Shown: positions 16,973-26,830, counted from the stretch's first letter. The stretch is DNA of 64,000 nt from Janthinobacterium sp. LM6 (GCF_002002885.1 NZ_CP019510.1:5146001-5210000); one strand, 5' to 3'. A program made the numbers and translations. The notes: generated from the sequence alone by a model not told the origin.

Positions 16973-18637
16973 ATGCGCCAGCCAGCACCTACTCCTGCCA
17001 TCACCACCACCGCCAGTTTCCAGTCCCTGCAAGCGCATGGCGCCAGCCTGCGCGACGTGCATCTGCGCCAGCTGTTCGCGGCCGATCCCGCGCGCTTTGC
17101 CAGCATGACGGTCGATGCGGCCGGGCTGCTGCTCGATTACTCGAAGAACCGGGTCGACGCCACCGCCATGCGCCTGCTGATGGACCTGGCCCGCGAACGC
17201 GGCGTGGAAGCGCAGCGCGAAGCCATGTTCACTGGCGAGAAAATCAATCTTACCGAACATCGGGCCGTTCTGCATACCGCCTTGCGCGCGCCACGCGGCA
17301 CGAAGCTGGTGGTCGATGGCCAGGATATCGATGCCGACGTGCAAGATGTGCTGCAACGCGTCAAGGCGTTTACGGACAAGGTGCGCAATGGCAGCTGGCT
17401 CGGCTATACGGGCAAGCCGATTTGCGACATCGTCAACATCGGCATCGGCGGCTCGGACCTGGGCCCGAAAATGGCGTGCCTGGCGCTGCGCTCCTACGCC
17501 AACCCGGGCCTGGAAATGCACTTTGTTTCCAACGTCGACGGCCACGACATGGAAGCGACCCTGTCGAAAGTCGATCCGGAAACCACCCTGTTCATCGTCG
17601 CCTCGAAAACTTTTGTTACGGCTGAAACCATGCTCAACGCCAACACGGCGCGTGCCTGGTTCCTGCTCGAAGGCGAAGAAACCGACTTGGCCAAGCATTT
17701 TGTGGCCGTCTCGACCAACACGCAAGCCATCGTCGACTTCGGCATTTCCCCGGACAACATGTTCCCGTTCTGGGACTGGGTCGGCGGCCGCTATTCCGTC
17801 TGGTCCTCGATCGGCCTGGCCGTGGCGCTGTCCATCGGCTTTGAATACTTCAGCGATTTCCTCGCCGGCGCGCATGCGATGGACCAGCACTTCCGCCAGG
17901 CCCCGCTGGAACAGAACATGCCCGTGGTGCTGGCCATGGTCGGCTTCTGGAACCGCCAGTTCCTCGATTGCGGCTCCGTTTCCATCGCGCCGTACCACCA
18001 GGACTTGAGCCGCTTTGCCGCCTATCTGCAACAGCTGGACATGGAAAGCAATGGCAAGCGCGTCACCAAGGATGGCGTGCCCGTCGACGTGCCGACCGGT
18101 CCCGTCATCTGGGGCGATTGCGGCACGAATGCGCAGCATGCGTATTTCCAGCTGCTGCACCAGGGCACGGACGTCACGCCCATCGACTTCATCGCCGCCC
18201 TGCGCGCCACGCACGATTTGCCGGGCCACCACGACGCCCTGCTGGCGAACTGCTTCGCCCAGTCGGAAGCCTTCATGACGGGCAAGACGGGCGAGGAAGT
18301 GCGGCTTGACTTGCAGGCGCAAGGCTTGCCGGACAGCGAAATCGAAGCGCTGGTGCCGCACAAGACTTTCCCCGGCAACCGTCCCAGCAACACCATTTTG
18401 ATGGACCAGCTGACCCCGACCACGCTGGGCGCCCTGATCGCGCTGTACGAACACAAGACCTTCGTGCAGGGCGTCTTGTGGAACGTCAACAGTTTTGATC
18501 AGTGGGGCGTGGAACTGGGCAAGGTGCTGGCCAAGAAAATCCAGGCCGAACTGACAGGCGAAGCCCGTCCCGACCATCACGACAGCTCGACCAATGGCTT
18601 GATTGCCCTGGCGAAAGCCGCCAAGGCGGCGTATTAA
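16973..18637 (+). CDS. pgi: Glucose-6-phosphate isomerase
   Basis: This enzyme interconverts glucose-6-P and fructose-6-P, feeding hexose phosphates made by gluconeogenesis into the Entner-Doudoroff route. The protein has 554 residues, a normal size. Signatures are GIGGSDLGP, VASKTFVTAET, the WDWVGGRYSVWSSIGL block and NVNSFDQWGVELGK. A weak ribosome site precedes the ATG at 16973. A SMP-30 type gene follows after 14 bp, so the two are likely co-transcribed. Confidence 0.96.
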   Translation: MRQPAPTPAITTTASFQSLQAHGASLRDVHLRQLFAADPARFASMTVDAAGLLLDYSKNRVDATAMRLLMDLARERGVEAQREAMFTGEKINLTEHRAVLHTALRAPRGTKLVVDGQDIDADVQDVLQRVKAFTDKVRNGSWLGYTGKPICDIVNIGIGGSDLGPKMACLALRSYANPGLEMHFVSNVDGHDMEATLSKVDPETTLFIVASKTFVTAETMLNANTARAWFLLEGEETDLAKHFVAVSTNTQAIVDFGISPDNMFPFWDWVGGRYSVWSSIGLAVALSIGFEYFSDFLAGAHAMDQHFRQAPLEQNMPVVLAMVGFWNRQFLDCGSVSIAPYHQDLSRFAAYLQQLDMESNGKRVTKDGVPVDVPTGPVIWGDCGTNAQHAYFQLLHQGTDVTPIDFIAALRATHDLPGHHDALLANCFAQSEAFMTGKTGEEVRLDLQAQGLPDSEIEALVPHKTFPGNRPSNTILMDQLTPTTLGALIALYEHKTFVQGVLWNVNSFDQWGVELGKVLAKKIQAELTGEARPDHHDSSTNGLIALAKAAKAAY

Positions 18638-18651
18638 CTTAATTGAGGTTT

Positions 18652-19548
18652 ATGAATATTTACGAAATCAAAGTAGTCAGCGACAAGCCCATGCAAGTGG
18701 GCGAATGCCCGCTATGGCATGGCAAGGAAGCGGCCCTGTACTGGGTCGACATCGATGGCCGCGCCGTGCACCGCTTGCACCCCGCCAGCGGCAAGCATGA
18801 ACAGTGGAGCATGCCGACGGAACCGTCGGCGCTGGCCATCAACGCGGGCGGCGGCCTGATCGTGGCCTTGCGCAGCGGCTTTGCCCACCTCGACACGAAG
18901 ACGGGCAGCCTGGCGGAAATCGCCCCGGCGCCGTTCGACATGGCCACCACGCGCTTCAACGATGGCAAGGTCGACCCGGCCGGCCGCTTCTGGGTCGGCA
19001 CGATTTTCGAGCCGCGCAGCACCGATGCGGCAGAAATGTTCGTGTTGGAAAAAGGACAAGTGCGCAAGGTCTGGTCGGGCGGCATGACGGTATCGAACGG
19101 CCTGGGCTTTTCCCCGGACAAGCGCACCATGTACCACTCGGATACCACCACGCACCGCATCGACCGCTTCGATTTCGACGCGACGACAGGCGCCATTTCC
19201 GCGCCGCAGCCATTCCAGCGCTTTTCCACGGACAAGAAAGCCTTTGATTACGGCGGGCGCCCCGATGGCGCAGCCGTCGACAGCGAAGGTAATTACTGGT
19301 CGGCCATGTTTGAAGGCGGCAAGATCTTGCGCTTCGCCCCCGATGGCCATCTGCTGGGCGAAATTAGCGTGCCCGTGCGCTGCCCCACCATGGTGACGTT
19401 CGGCGGCCCCGACCTGCGCACCCTGTACATCACCAGCGCCAGCCATAACCGCTCGACCGAGGAAATTGCCAACTACCCTTTGAGCGGCCACGTGCTGTCC
19501 GTGCGCGTGGACGTGGCGGGCCAGCCGGAAACGCCTTACCAGGCGTAA
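18652..19548 (+). CDS. SMP-30/gluconolactonase family protein
   Basis: This is a 298-residue beta-propeller lactonase of the SMP-30/gluconolactonase/LRE family. The metal-ligand motifs are present: Glu18 in VGECPLW, Asn in VSNGLGFSPD, and Asp in RPDGAAVDSEGNYW. The ATG at 18652 has GAGG close upstream; a TTG at 18643 is possible but less likely. It follows pgi in the same direction. No classical pgl (6-phosphogluconolactonase) is in the window, so this protein could hydrolyse the lactone made by Zwf, or act on free sugar lactones. The family fit is firm; the substrate is inferred from context only. Confidence 0.82.
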   Translation: MNIYEIKVVSDKPMQVGECPLWHGKEAALYWVDIDGRAVHRLHPASGKHEQWSMPTEPSALAINAGGGLIVALRSGFAHLDTKTGSLAEIAPAPFDMATTRFNDGKVDPAGRFWVGTIFEPRSTDAAEMFVLEKGQVRKVWSGGMTVSNGLGFSPDKRTMYHSDTTTHRIDRFDFDATTGAISAPQPFQRFSTDKKAFDYGGRPDGAAVDSEGNYWSAMFEGGKILRFAPDGHLLGEISVPVRCPTMVTFGGPDLRTLYITSASHNRSTEEIANYPLSGHVLSVRVDVAGQPETPYQA

Positions 19549-19562
19549 TCGTTTGCCCGCAT

Positions 19563-19601
19563 AAAAAAAGCGCCGGACCCTCGCGGGTGCCGGCGCTTTT
19601 T
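19563..19601. terminator. Bidirectional terminator between lactonase gene and cheV
   Basis: AGCGCCGG and CCGGCGCT arms are flanked by an A run on the left and a T run on the right, so it can end transcription from both sides. It sits exactly between two convergent genes. Confidence 0.85.
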
Positions 19602-19618
19602 CACATGCGGCGCGCAGA

Positions 19619-20572
19619 CTAGCGCGCCAGCACCTTGCGTATCGTTTCGGCCAGTTCGGCCGCCACAAACTTGGCCACATAACCATCGGCGCCCACGCCC
19701 TTGACGTGGTCTTCGTTGGTCGAGCCCGTCAGCGACGAGTGGATCACCACGGGGATGTTGGCGAAGCGGCCATCGTTCTTGATGTTGCGCGTCAAGGTAA
19801 AGCCATCCATTTCCGGCATTTCCAGGTCAGTCAGCACCAGCGCGACCTTGTCTTTCGCCGTCTTGCCTTCCGTGGCCGCCTGGGCCGAGATCGCCTGCAG
19901 GCGCTCCCACGCTTCCTTGCCCGTCTTGGTCATGATGAAAGGCACGCCCATCGCTTCAAGGCCCTTCTCGATCAGCGAGCGGGCCAGCGAGGAATCGTCG
20001 GCCGCGAGGATCACGGCGCCGGCCGGCAAGCGCACTTGCGGGCCGATGCTGTTCTCGTCCACGTCCGGGTCGCCCGACGGCAGCACGTTGCGCAGGATTT
20101 GTTCCACGTCCAGCACTTGCGCCAGGCGCGTCTTGTCCGTGTCGCCATCGAGGCGCGCGATGCTGGTGACGAGGCCGCCGCCGACGCTCGATTCGGCCGA
20201 CAACACCTGATTCCATTCCAGGCGCACGATTTCATCGACCTCTTCCACTGCAAACGCCTGTGTCGAGCGGGCAAATTCGGTCACCATCAGGATCTTCAAG
20301 CCATTGCTCTTGCAACCGACCGCCATCGGCAAGTCGATCACGGGCACGATCTGGCCACGGATGTTGACCACGCCCAACATGTGCGGGTGCGAACCGGCCA
20401 CGGCCGTGATGGCCGGCATTTCCATGATTTCACGGACTTTGAACACATTGATGCCGAACAGTTCGCGGCTGGTCGAGTGATCACTGGTGCCCAGCTTGAA
20501 CAGGAACAGTTCGAATTTGTTATTGCCTGTCAGGCTGGTGCGTTCATCGACATCTTGCTGCATTGAATTCAT
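19619..20572 (-). CDS. cheV: Chemotaxis coupling/receiver protein CheV
   Basis: This is a 317-residue protein with an N-terminal CheW-like domain (residues about 20-165; GINVFKVREIMEMPAITAV, LGVVNIRGQIVPVIDLP) and a C-terminal response-regulator receiver (from about 185; ILAADDSSLARSLI, phospho-acceptor Asp in LVLTDLEMPEMDG). It couples chemoreceptors to CheA and can be phosphorylated. It interrupts the sugar-metabolism block on the opposite strand and has no chemotaxis neighbours nearby. Confidence 0.93.
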   Translation of the reverse strand: MNSMQQDVDERTSLTGNNKFELFLFKLGTSDHSTSRELFGINVFKVREIMEMPAITAVAGSHPHMLGVVNIRGQIVPVIDLPMAVGCKSNGLKILMVTEFARSTQAFAVEEVDEIVRLEWNQVLSAESSVGGGLVTSIARLDGDTDKTRLAQVLDVEQILRNVLPSGDPDVDENSIGPQVRLPAGAVILAADDSSLARSLIEKGLEAMGVPFIMTKTGKEAWERLQAISAQAATEGKTAKDKVALVLTDLEMPEMDGFTLTRNIKNDGRFANIPVVIHSSLTGSTNEDHVKGVGADGYVAKFVAAELAETIRKVLAR

Positions 20573-21000
20573 TGTGTCCCCTTGAGCCGTCTTGTAAAGT
20601 TAAGTCGCCTGCCCTGATGCTGCGGACAGTGCGGACTGCACGTCGCATGGACGTCGGATGGCGGGTTCGGGGCATGGCCGGCGCTAGCGGTGCAGTGTAT
20701 ATCGTACAATTTCTTACAACCAATAGTTGCTATCGATTTCAGCTTGAATTATACGGTTTTTTACTTTCTTTAAAGCTACTTTACGCTGCCAACGGCGATC
20801 CTGACAGCATTTCTTGATTTGCTTGTTGCTACAGCGCAAATGATGATCGAGAGAATCGAAAATTTCCCTGGCAACCATGGTTGCTTTGAAAAGCCAATGA
20901 AAAACAGGACGCTGCGCCGGCGCCGGCGAACGGCATATAATGGCCATGCCGGCATCGCAGGCATGCATACCGGGCAAAATGGCGACGGCAGCGGATGGAA
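20573..21000. other. cheV-zwf intergenic region
   Basis: This gene-free stretch of about 430 bases is AT-rich. It holds a perfect 14-base palindrome (20871-20884) and, to the right, the HexR-like boxes and zwf promoter. No open frame here looks coding. Confidence 0.5.
20871..20884. repeat. 14-base perfect palindrome GCAACCATGGTTGC
   Basis: This perfect inverted repeat lies in the cheV-zwf intergenic region about 250 bp upstream of zwf. It is a possible protein-binding site of unknown owner. Confidence 0.5.
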
Positions 21001-21015
21001 TGTAGTAAAATTTCT
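21001..21015 (+). promoter_or_regulatory. HexR-like operator 1 upstream of zwf
   Basis: The sequence TGTAGTAAAATTTCT is almost identical to the edd box. It ends at the T of a possible -35 (TTGCAA, 21015-21020). Confidence 0.7.
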
Positions 21016-21043
21016 TGCAATTGCCCGTTCTACGTAGTAAATT
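21015..21043 (+). promoter_or_regulatory. Predicted sigma-70 promoter of zwf
   Basis: TTGCAA, a 17-base spacer and TAAATT make a plausible sigma-70 promoter lying between and overlapping the two HexR-like boxes. An alternative -10 TATAGT lies at 21056-21061. Confidence 0.5.
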
Positions 21044-21047
21044 TACA
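21033..21047 (+). promoter_or_regulatory. HexR-like operator 2 upstream of zwf
   Basis: The sequence CGTAGTAAATTTACA is a second match, overlapping the predicted -10 and centred about 95 bp before the zwf ATG. Confidence 0.65.
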
Positions 21048-21133
21048 CCATCGATTATAGTAGCGACAGACTGGCACTTCCGGTCGGCTTCCTCCCCGCT
21101 CCGGCCCTTTTACTTTTGCGACGACACTCACTT

Positions 21134-22606
<1,473 letters not shown>

Positions 22607-22622
22607 TTTGGAAGCGCAAGGA

Positions 22623-22644
22623 GTCTGGCCTTGCAAGGCCAGAC
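22623..22644. repeat. 22-base perfect palindrome between zwf and hexR
   Basis: The halves GTCTGGCCTTG and CAAGGCCAGAC form a perfect inverted repeat 17 bp after the zwf stop. In RNA this can fold into a stable hairpin, but no T run follows. It could be a processing site, a leaky terminator or an operator. Confidence 0.6.
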
Positions 22645-22717
22645 CGTTACGCAGGCATGGAGCGCTGCTCCACGAATTCCCTGCTTCACCTTTGCCCGAA
22701 GATAGAAGACTAATTTA

Positions 22718-23572
22718 ATGCTGCTTGATTCCATCCGCACCCAGCTCGATTCGCTCTCCAAGTCGGAGAAGAAGGTCGCGCTGGCCGTGCTTGACCAGCC
22801 GAACCAGACAGTCAGCCAGAACATCACGGCGCTGGCGAAAAGCGCGCAGGTGTCGGAACCGACCGTGGTGCGCTTTTGCCGCACCCTGGGCTACGACGGC
22901 TGGCACGAATTCAAGCTGAAGCTGGCCCAGGGCCTGGCCCTTGCCATGCCGGGCGCGAACGAGCAGCCGGCGCAGGACGACCTGGCGGCCGACCTGGTGA
23001 ATAAAATCTGCAGCCGCTCGATCAACACCCTGCTCGACCTGCGCAACAACCTGAACCCGGAAGCGATCCAGCGCGCGCTCGACATCCTGTCGCGCGCCAG
23101 CAAGATCGAATTCTATGGCCAGGGCACGTCGGGCATCGTGGCGGCCGACGCGCAGCACAAGTTCTTCCGCTCGGGCGTGCCGACGGTGGCCTACAGCGAC
23201 CCGAATATCCACAGCATCGCCGCCGCCCTGCTGCGCGGCGGCGACTGCCTGGTGGCCATCTCGCAGCGCGGCAACAGCCCCGCCCTGGTCCGCTCCGTGA
23301 AACTGGCGCGCCGCGGCGGCGCCGATGTCGTCGTGCTGGCCCCATCGGGCACGCCGCTGGCCGACCTGGCGACCGTGCTGATCCCGATCGACCTGGTCTT
23401 CAACACCGACCCCTACACCCCGATTTCCGCCCGCCTGGCCTACCTGGTGGTGATCGACGTGCTGGCCGTGGGCCTGGCCCTGCAACGGGGACCGGAGTTC
23501 CGCAAGAAGATGCAGAACGCGCAGAAGGCGCTGCAGGAATTCGACATGCAGTTCGACTCCTTCATCGGCTGA
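22718..23572 (+). CDS. hexR: HexR/RpiR-family transcriptional regulator
   Basis: This 284-residue regulator has an N-terminal RpiR-type helix-turn-helix (residues about 1-75; SKSEKKVALAVLDQP, AQVSEPTVVRFCRTLGYDGWHEFKLKL) and a C-terminal SIS sugar-phosphate domain (KIEFYGQGTSGIVAADAQHK; VAISQRGNSPALVRSVKLARRGGADVVVL). HexR-type proteins repress zwf/edd/eda genes and are released by KDPG. It is encoded 111 bp after zwf. The HexR-like boxes upstream of zwf, edd and pgi make this the probable regulator of the block. Confidence 0.9.
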   Translation: MLLDSIRTQLDSLSKSEKKVALAVLDQPNQTVSQNITALAKSAQVSEPTVVRFCRTLGYDGWHEFKLKLAQGLALAMPGANEQPAQDDLAADLVNKICSRSINTLLDLRNNLNPEAIQRALDILSRASKIEFYGQGTSGIVAADAQHKFFRSGVPTVAYSDPNIHSIAAALLRGGDCLVAISQRGNSPALVRSVKLARRGGADVVVLAPSGTPLADLATVLIPIDLVFNTDPYTPISARLAYLVVIDVLAVGLALQRGPEFRKKMQNAQKALQEFDMQFDSFIG

Positions 23573-23580
23573 TCCCCCAT

Positions 23581-23608
23581 CGGCGCCAGCCTCGCTGGTG
23601 CCGCTCTT
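23581..23608 (+). terminator. Hairpin after hexR, possible terminator
   Basis: CGGCGCCAGC pairs with GCTGGTGCCG around a 3-base loop (one G-U pair). The tail CTCTTTA is a weak T run. It begins 9 bp after the hexR stop. Confidence 0.5.
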
Positions 23609-23764
23609 TATCCGAACGTCTCCATCGGACCAGGATGTCTTTTCCTTGATCTCACATGAGGAACCGATACACGCGCAGCCTTTGCATCGAAAGATCAGCC
23701 CACCATCCGTGTCTAAGAATTGGGATCCTTTGGTTTCCCATAGTGGCGTATCGGATGAGCAGTG

Positions 23765-24169
23765 CTATATCCGGGATAAATTGAAACCACAACCCGAACT
23801 TCGTCGTTTGGAAAAAAAATGGATATAAATACTTCCTGTTTCATCGTATTTTTCCACTTCCACCATTTTCTCTTTGCTAATATGCGTATGTTCTTCTGGC
23901 ATATCCCACCGCACCAGTACCATCATGCCCGGATACCACACTCGCGGGATTGATGCACAACAAATTTCTGCTCCCCCCGCTCCCCATCTGGCCATATCCG
24001 CGCCTCCCGCCCCATCCACCGAAGCGGAGTAAATAAAATTCCCAGTATGGTTCACGATACCCACCTGCGCCGTCGCGGTAGACCTTGGACCGGCTTCCTC
24101 AACCTGCCTGGCCTTGAACGCACAGCCGCTCAGCAGCAAAGCAGTGCCAAGATAAATAATCCATTTCAT
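23765..24169 (-). CDS. DUF3304-like lipoprotein, copy 1, frameshifted C-terminus
   Basis: As read, this is a 134-residue lipoprotein (lipobox LLSGC near residue 16), the partner of copy 2 at 26378-26830. The first 119 residues of the two differ at only about a dozen positions. From IHFF onward copy 1 leaves the paralogue's frame. Removing one base from the run of eight A at 23812-23819 (copy 2 has seven) restores FPNDEVRVVVS and a C-terminus HPIRHYGKPKDPNS ending at 23713, giving 151 residues against 150 in copy 2. So it is a frameshifted or slipped copy, or carries a sequencing error. It lies directly downstream of the Tle1-like effector gene, the usual place for an immunity gene. Immunity is an inference from that position. 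Confidence 0.75.
   Translation of the reverse strand: MKWIIYLGTALLLSGCAFKARQVEEAGPRSTATAQVGIVNHTGNFIYSASVDGAGGADMARWGAGGAEICCASIPRVWYPGMMVLVRWDMPEEHTHISKEKMVEVEKYDETGSIYIHFFSKRRSSGCGFNLSRI
23812..23819. repeat. A8 homopolymer causing the frameshift in lipoprotein copy 1
   Basis: Eight consecutive A on the plus strand (T8 in the coding strand), against seven at the matching place in copy 2 (26474-26480). A 1-base slip switches the C-terminal frame. Confidence 0.8.
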
Positions 24170-24207
24170 AATTTTCCTTTCGGCTCCAGCCGCGCTGAAA
24201 TCACGCT

Positions 24208-26373
24208 CTATGCGAGCGCCTCGATCCGCGTTGCAGAGCGCCGCTGCGCCAGGTAAATCTCTTCATCGGCTTTGGCCTGCGCAATATCCTGTGTTAAGTT
24301 TTCGCTCCACACGAATTCTTCGGGTCCTTCTTTCGCCTGGATGCCGGCCGTCGGCATGCGTTGCAGTTCCTTCTCGTGCACGCTTTTCCGGAAGAAGCCG
24401 CTTTGCGGGTAATAGCCTCGGCGCAAGATATAACCACCGCCCTCGCGACGCGTATAGGTTTGCGTCGTGATCAACCCGCTGCGCATGTCGGCGCTGTCGG
24501 CATCCGTACGGATTGGGTAGGGGGTGCCGTACTGCGCTTCCTTGACCAGTGCTTCCTCTTCCGGCGTCAATGCTTCGCCATTCTTCTGTTTCAGTTGCGC
24601 GGCTTCGGTCTTTCGGCTGAGCTCATATACGCGTTTATAAAAGCCGTCTTTAGGCGGTTTATCGGCGAACGAGGCGATCCTGGCCCGCTTGTCGTATTCA
24701 GTCACTTCGCCAGCCATATAAAATCCGGCCAGGGAATCATGCACATAGTCGTCAAAAAAACGCATCACTTCGGGCGGCAGCGGTTCGGGGTGATCGAATA
24801 TGTCGAGCGCAAATTCTTCCCATTTGTCCAAGGGCGTGTGGTTTTGGGCCCGATAATATTGCCAGTGGTTGATGCGCGCAATATCCCGGGCGCTGAACGG
24901 CTGGCCCTCATCGCCGTGGCGGAAGGCTTTGCGCGCGCGCAACGCTTCCAGATCGCCTGCCAGCAAGCGGTTGTAGGATCCCAGATCCTCCCGCTCCTGC
25001 GCGCTGGCCGCCTTGAAGCTGGCCGTGGCTTCCAGGGTCTTGACGCGCACGGCGCGCCAGCGGTAATACAGCTCCATATGCTTGCTCAGCAAGGCGCCTT
25101 GCTTGTTAAGCTCGGCGGTATATGCTTCCCATGCCTTGGCAAGCTCTTGACTGACCTGGAAATCATCTCGGTCCGTTGTCTCCAGTTCGCTGAACGGCCT
25201 CAAAGGCACGCCCTTGAGGCGCGCCTCCTTGAACATGTGCGCCAGCGGGATTTGCGACAGCAAGGCCGCTTGTCCGCCACGCCCCTTTCCCTGCTCCCCC
25301 GGACCATAGCCGCCTCCGACGTCGGAGTGCACGCCAGGAAAATACACTTCCTCGATTTTCCCTGTCAGGCGCGTGACGGGAAAATTCATGCGCTGCTCAT
25401 GCGTGGCAATGCAATGCAAGCCTGCCATGACGCAGGGTGGCAACGGCTTGAGCAATTCATTGGCCCAGGCCCAATGGCCATCGAACATCGCGCCAGGCGC
25501 GATCGTGGTTTTCGCTACAGACGCCGAGCTGCCCACGGTTGCCACCGTGTCGAAGACGCCAAGAAAATCGATGCTGGCGAGAATGCCGGCAAACTTCTGC
25601 ACCTTATCTTTGGGCGGCGTGAGCAAATCGGCAAACAGCTGGCAAAACGCCACCGCTTCGGCGGCGCCACGCGAAAAACCGAACACGGACAGGGTCAGCG
25701 ATGGAATGTGCGGCTTCGCTTGTGCCGCCATCGCCGCTTTGAGTTTTTCAATATGCTCAGCGAACCAGTCAGAGTGGGTCATGAAGCGCTCTCTGCCAGT
25801 TGAGGGATGCGCTACCTTTTTGTGGCCTACGTCATTATCATAAGTACGGACAAGTTCGCCAGCCTCATCTGATTCGTACAGTAACTTACCAACAAGAGTC
25901 CGATGAACTGCATTTAAAACCTGCAACAATCCCCATATAATGCGCGGCTGCCCTCCTTTGGCAAAAGCCTTTCCCTCGTCCGATTCAGTCAACTCACCTA
26001 TTTCCTTAAATGGCGTTCCCACGCCAGGAATGTAATATCGGTAATAACCGGCATCCCGCTTATCAGACGGAAAAGCAGAAAATAAACGCGCCACATTACT
26101 ATGACTGGCCTCATTGGCGTCTATCACAACATTATTTATAGGGGTAGGCTTCTTCGTTCTCGGATCGAGCACGCCTGTCCTAACCCCATTCCTATCGCGC
26201 TCCAGGTTATTATTGGTTCCATCAAAGAAAATTCCAACCCTTACCGGAATACTGCACGGCGAGCTATCTTTATTATCACATGCCACCTTCGCAATTTTGG
26301 ATTGCTCTGGCGTCGACGGTTTAAGAAAAGAATCGACGGGAAACGGCGCGGAATTAGGAGTTTCACTGATCAT
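24208..26373 (-). CDS. Tle1-like T6SS phospholipase effector (DUF2235)
   Basis: This is a 721-residue protein. It has FFDGTNNN (residues 49-56) and GFSRGAAEA with the nucleophile Ser234 (GxSxG), plus GVFDTVATV and FPGVHSDVGGGYG further on. Together these form the alpha/beta-hydrolase pattern of DUF2235/Tle1 lipases, which attack phospholipids of target cells. The start at 26373 lies 4 bp after the upstream lipoprotein stop, which favours translational coupling; a longer frame reaches 26451 but would overlap that gene. It follows vgrG and a DUF4123 gene on the same strand. Its N-terminal part is AT-richer than the core metabolic genes. The family fit is good; the exact substrate is not shown. 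Confidence 0.85.
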   Translation of the reverse strand: MISETPNSAPFPVDSFLKPSTPEQSKIAKVACDNKDSSPCSIPVRVGIFFDGTNNNLERDRNGVRTGVLDPRTKKPTPINNVVIDANEASHSNVARLFSAFPSDKRDAGYYRYYIPGVGTPFKEIGELTESDEGKAFAKGGQPRIIWGLLQVLNAVHRTLVGKLLYESDEAGELVRTYDNDVGHKKVAHPSTGRERFMTHSDWFAEHIEKLKAAMAAQAKPHIPSLTLSVFGFSRGAAEAVAFCQLFADLLTPPKDKVQKFAGILASIDFLGVFDTVATVGSSASVAKTTIAPGAMFDGHWAWANELLKPLPPCVMAGLHCIATHEQRMNFPVTRLTGKIEEVYFPGVHSDVGGGYGPGEQGKGRGGQAALLSQIPLAHMFKEARLKGVPLRPFSELETTDRDDFQVSQELAKAWEAYTAELNKQGALLSKHMELYYRWRAVRVKTLEATASFKAASAQEREDLGSYNRLLAGDLEALRARKAFRHGDEGQPFSARDIARINHWQYYRAQNHTPLDKWEEFALDIFDHPEPLPPEVMRFFDDYVHDSLAGFYMAGEVTEYDKRARIASFADKPPKDGFYKRVYELSRKTEAAQLKQKNGEALTPEEEALVKEAQYGTPYPIRTDADSADMRSGLITTQTYTRREGGGYILRRGYYPQSGFFRKSVHEKELQRMPTAGIQAKEGPEEFVWSENLTQDIAQAKADEEIYLAQRRSATRIEALA

Positions 26374-26377
26374 AATA

Positions 26378-26830
26378 TCAAGGGATATTGGCAGGTTTTC
26401 CGGAATGAAGAATGGGATGATTCTTACTATCGCCGTCCACATTTGACACAACCACTCTCACTTCGTCATTGGGAAAAAAATGCATATAGATATCTCCGGG
26501 CCTATCATATTTTTCCACTTCCACCATTTTTTCTTTGACAATATGCGTATGTTCTTCTGGCATATCCCATCGCACCCGGACCATCATTCCCGGATACCAT
26601 ACCCGCGGGATGGATGCGCAGCAAACTTCGGCTCCCCCCGCTCCCCACCTGGCCATATTGGCCCCTCCCGCCCCATCAACCGATGCGGAATAAATATACT
26701 TCCCCGTATGATTGACAATACCCACCTGCGCCGTCGCGGTAGTCCTTGGACCGGCTTCCTCAACCTGCCTGGCCTTGAGGGCGCAGCCGCTCAGCAGCAA
26801 GGCCGTGCCAAGATACATAATCCATTTCAT
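26378..26830 (-). CDS. DUF3304-like lipoprotein, copy 2 (putative immunity protein)
   Basis: This is a 150-residue intact lipoprotein with lipobox LLSGC near residue 16, so it would be periplasmic. It is close in sequence to copy 1 (23765-24169) and lies just upstream of the lipase gene, with its stop 4 bp before the lipase start. ATG at 26830 is preceded by AGGAA at a normal distance; the ATG at 26833 is also possible. Tle1 lipases are usually neutralised by periplasmic lipoproteins encoded beside them, so an immunity role is likely but inferred. Confidence 0.78.
   Translation of the reverse strand: MKWIMYLGTALLLSGCALKARQVEEAGPRTTATAQVGIVNHTGKYIYSASVDGAGGANMARWGAGGAEVCCASIPRVWYPGMMVRVRWDMPEEHTHIVKEKMVEVEKYDRPGDIYMHFFPNDEVRVVVSNVDGDSKNHPILHSGKPANIP

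Noticed and set aside
20704-20718. GTACAATTTCTTACA as another HexR box
   Set aside because: Poor match to the four stronger boxes and too far from zwf to be convincing.
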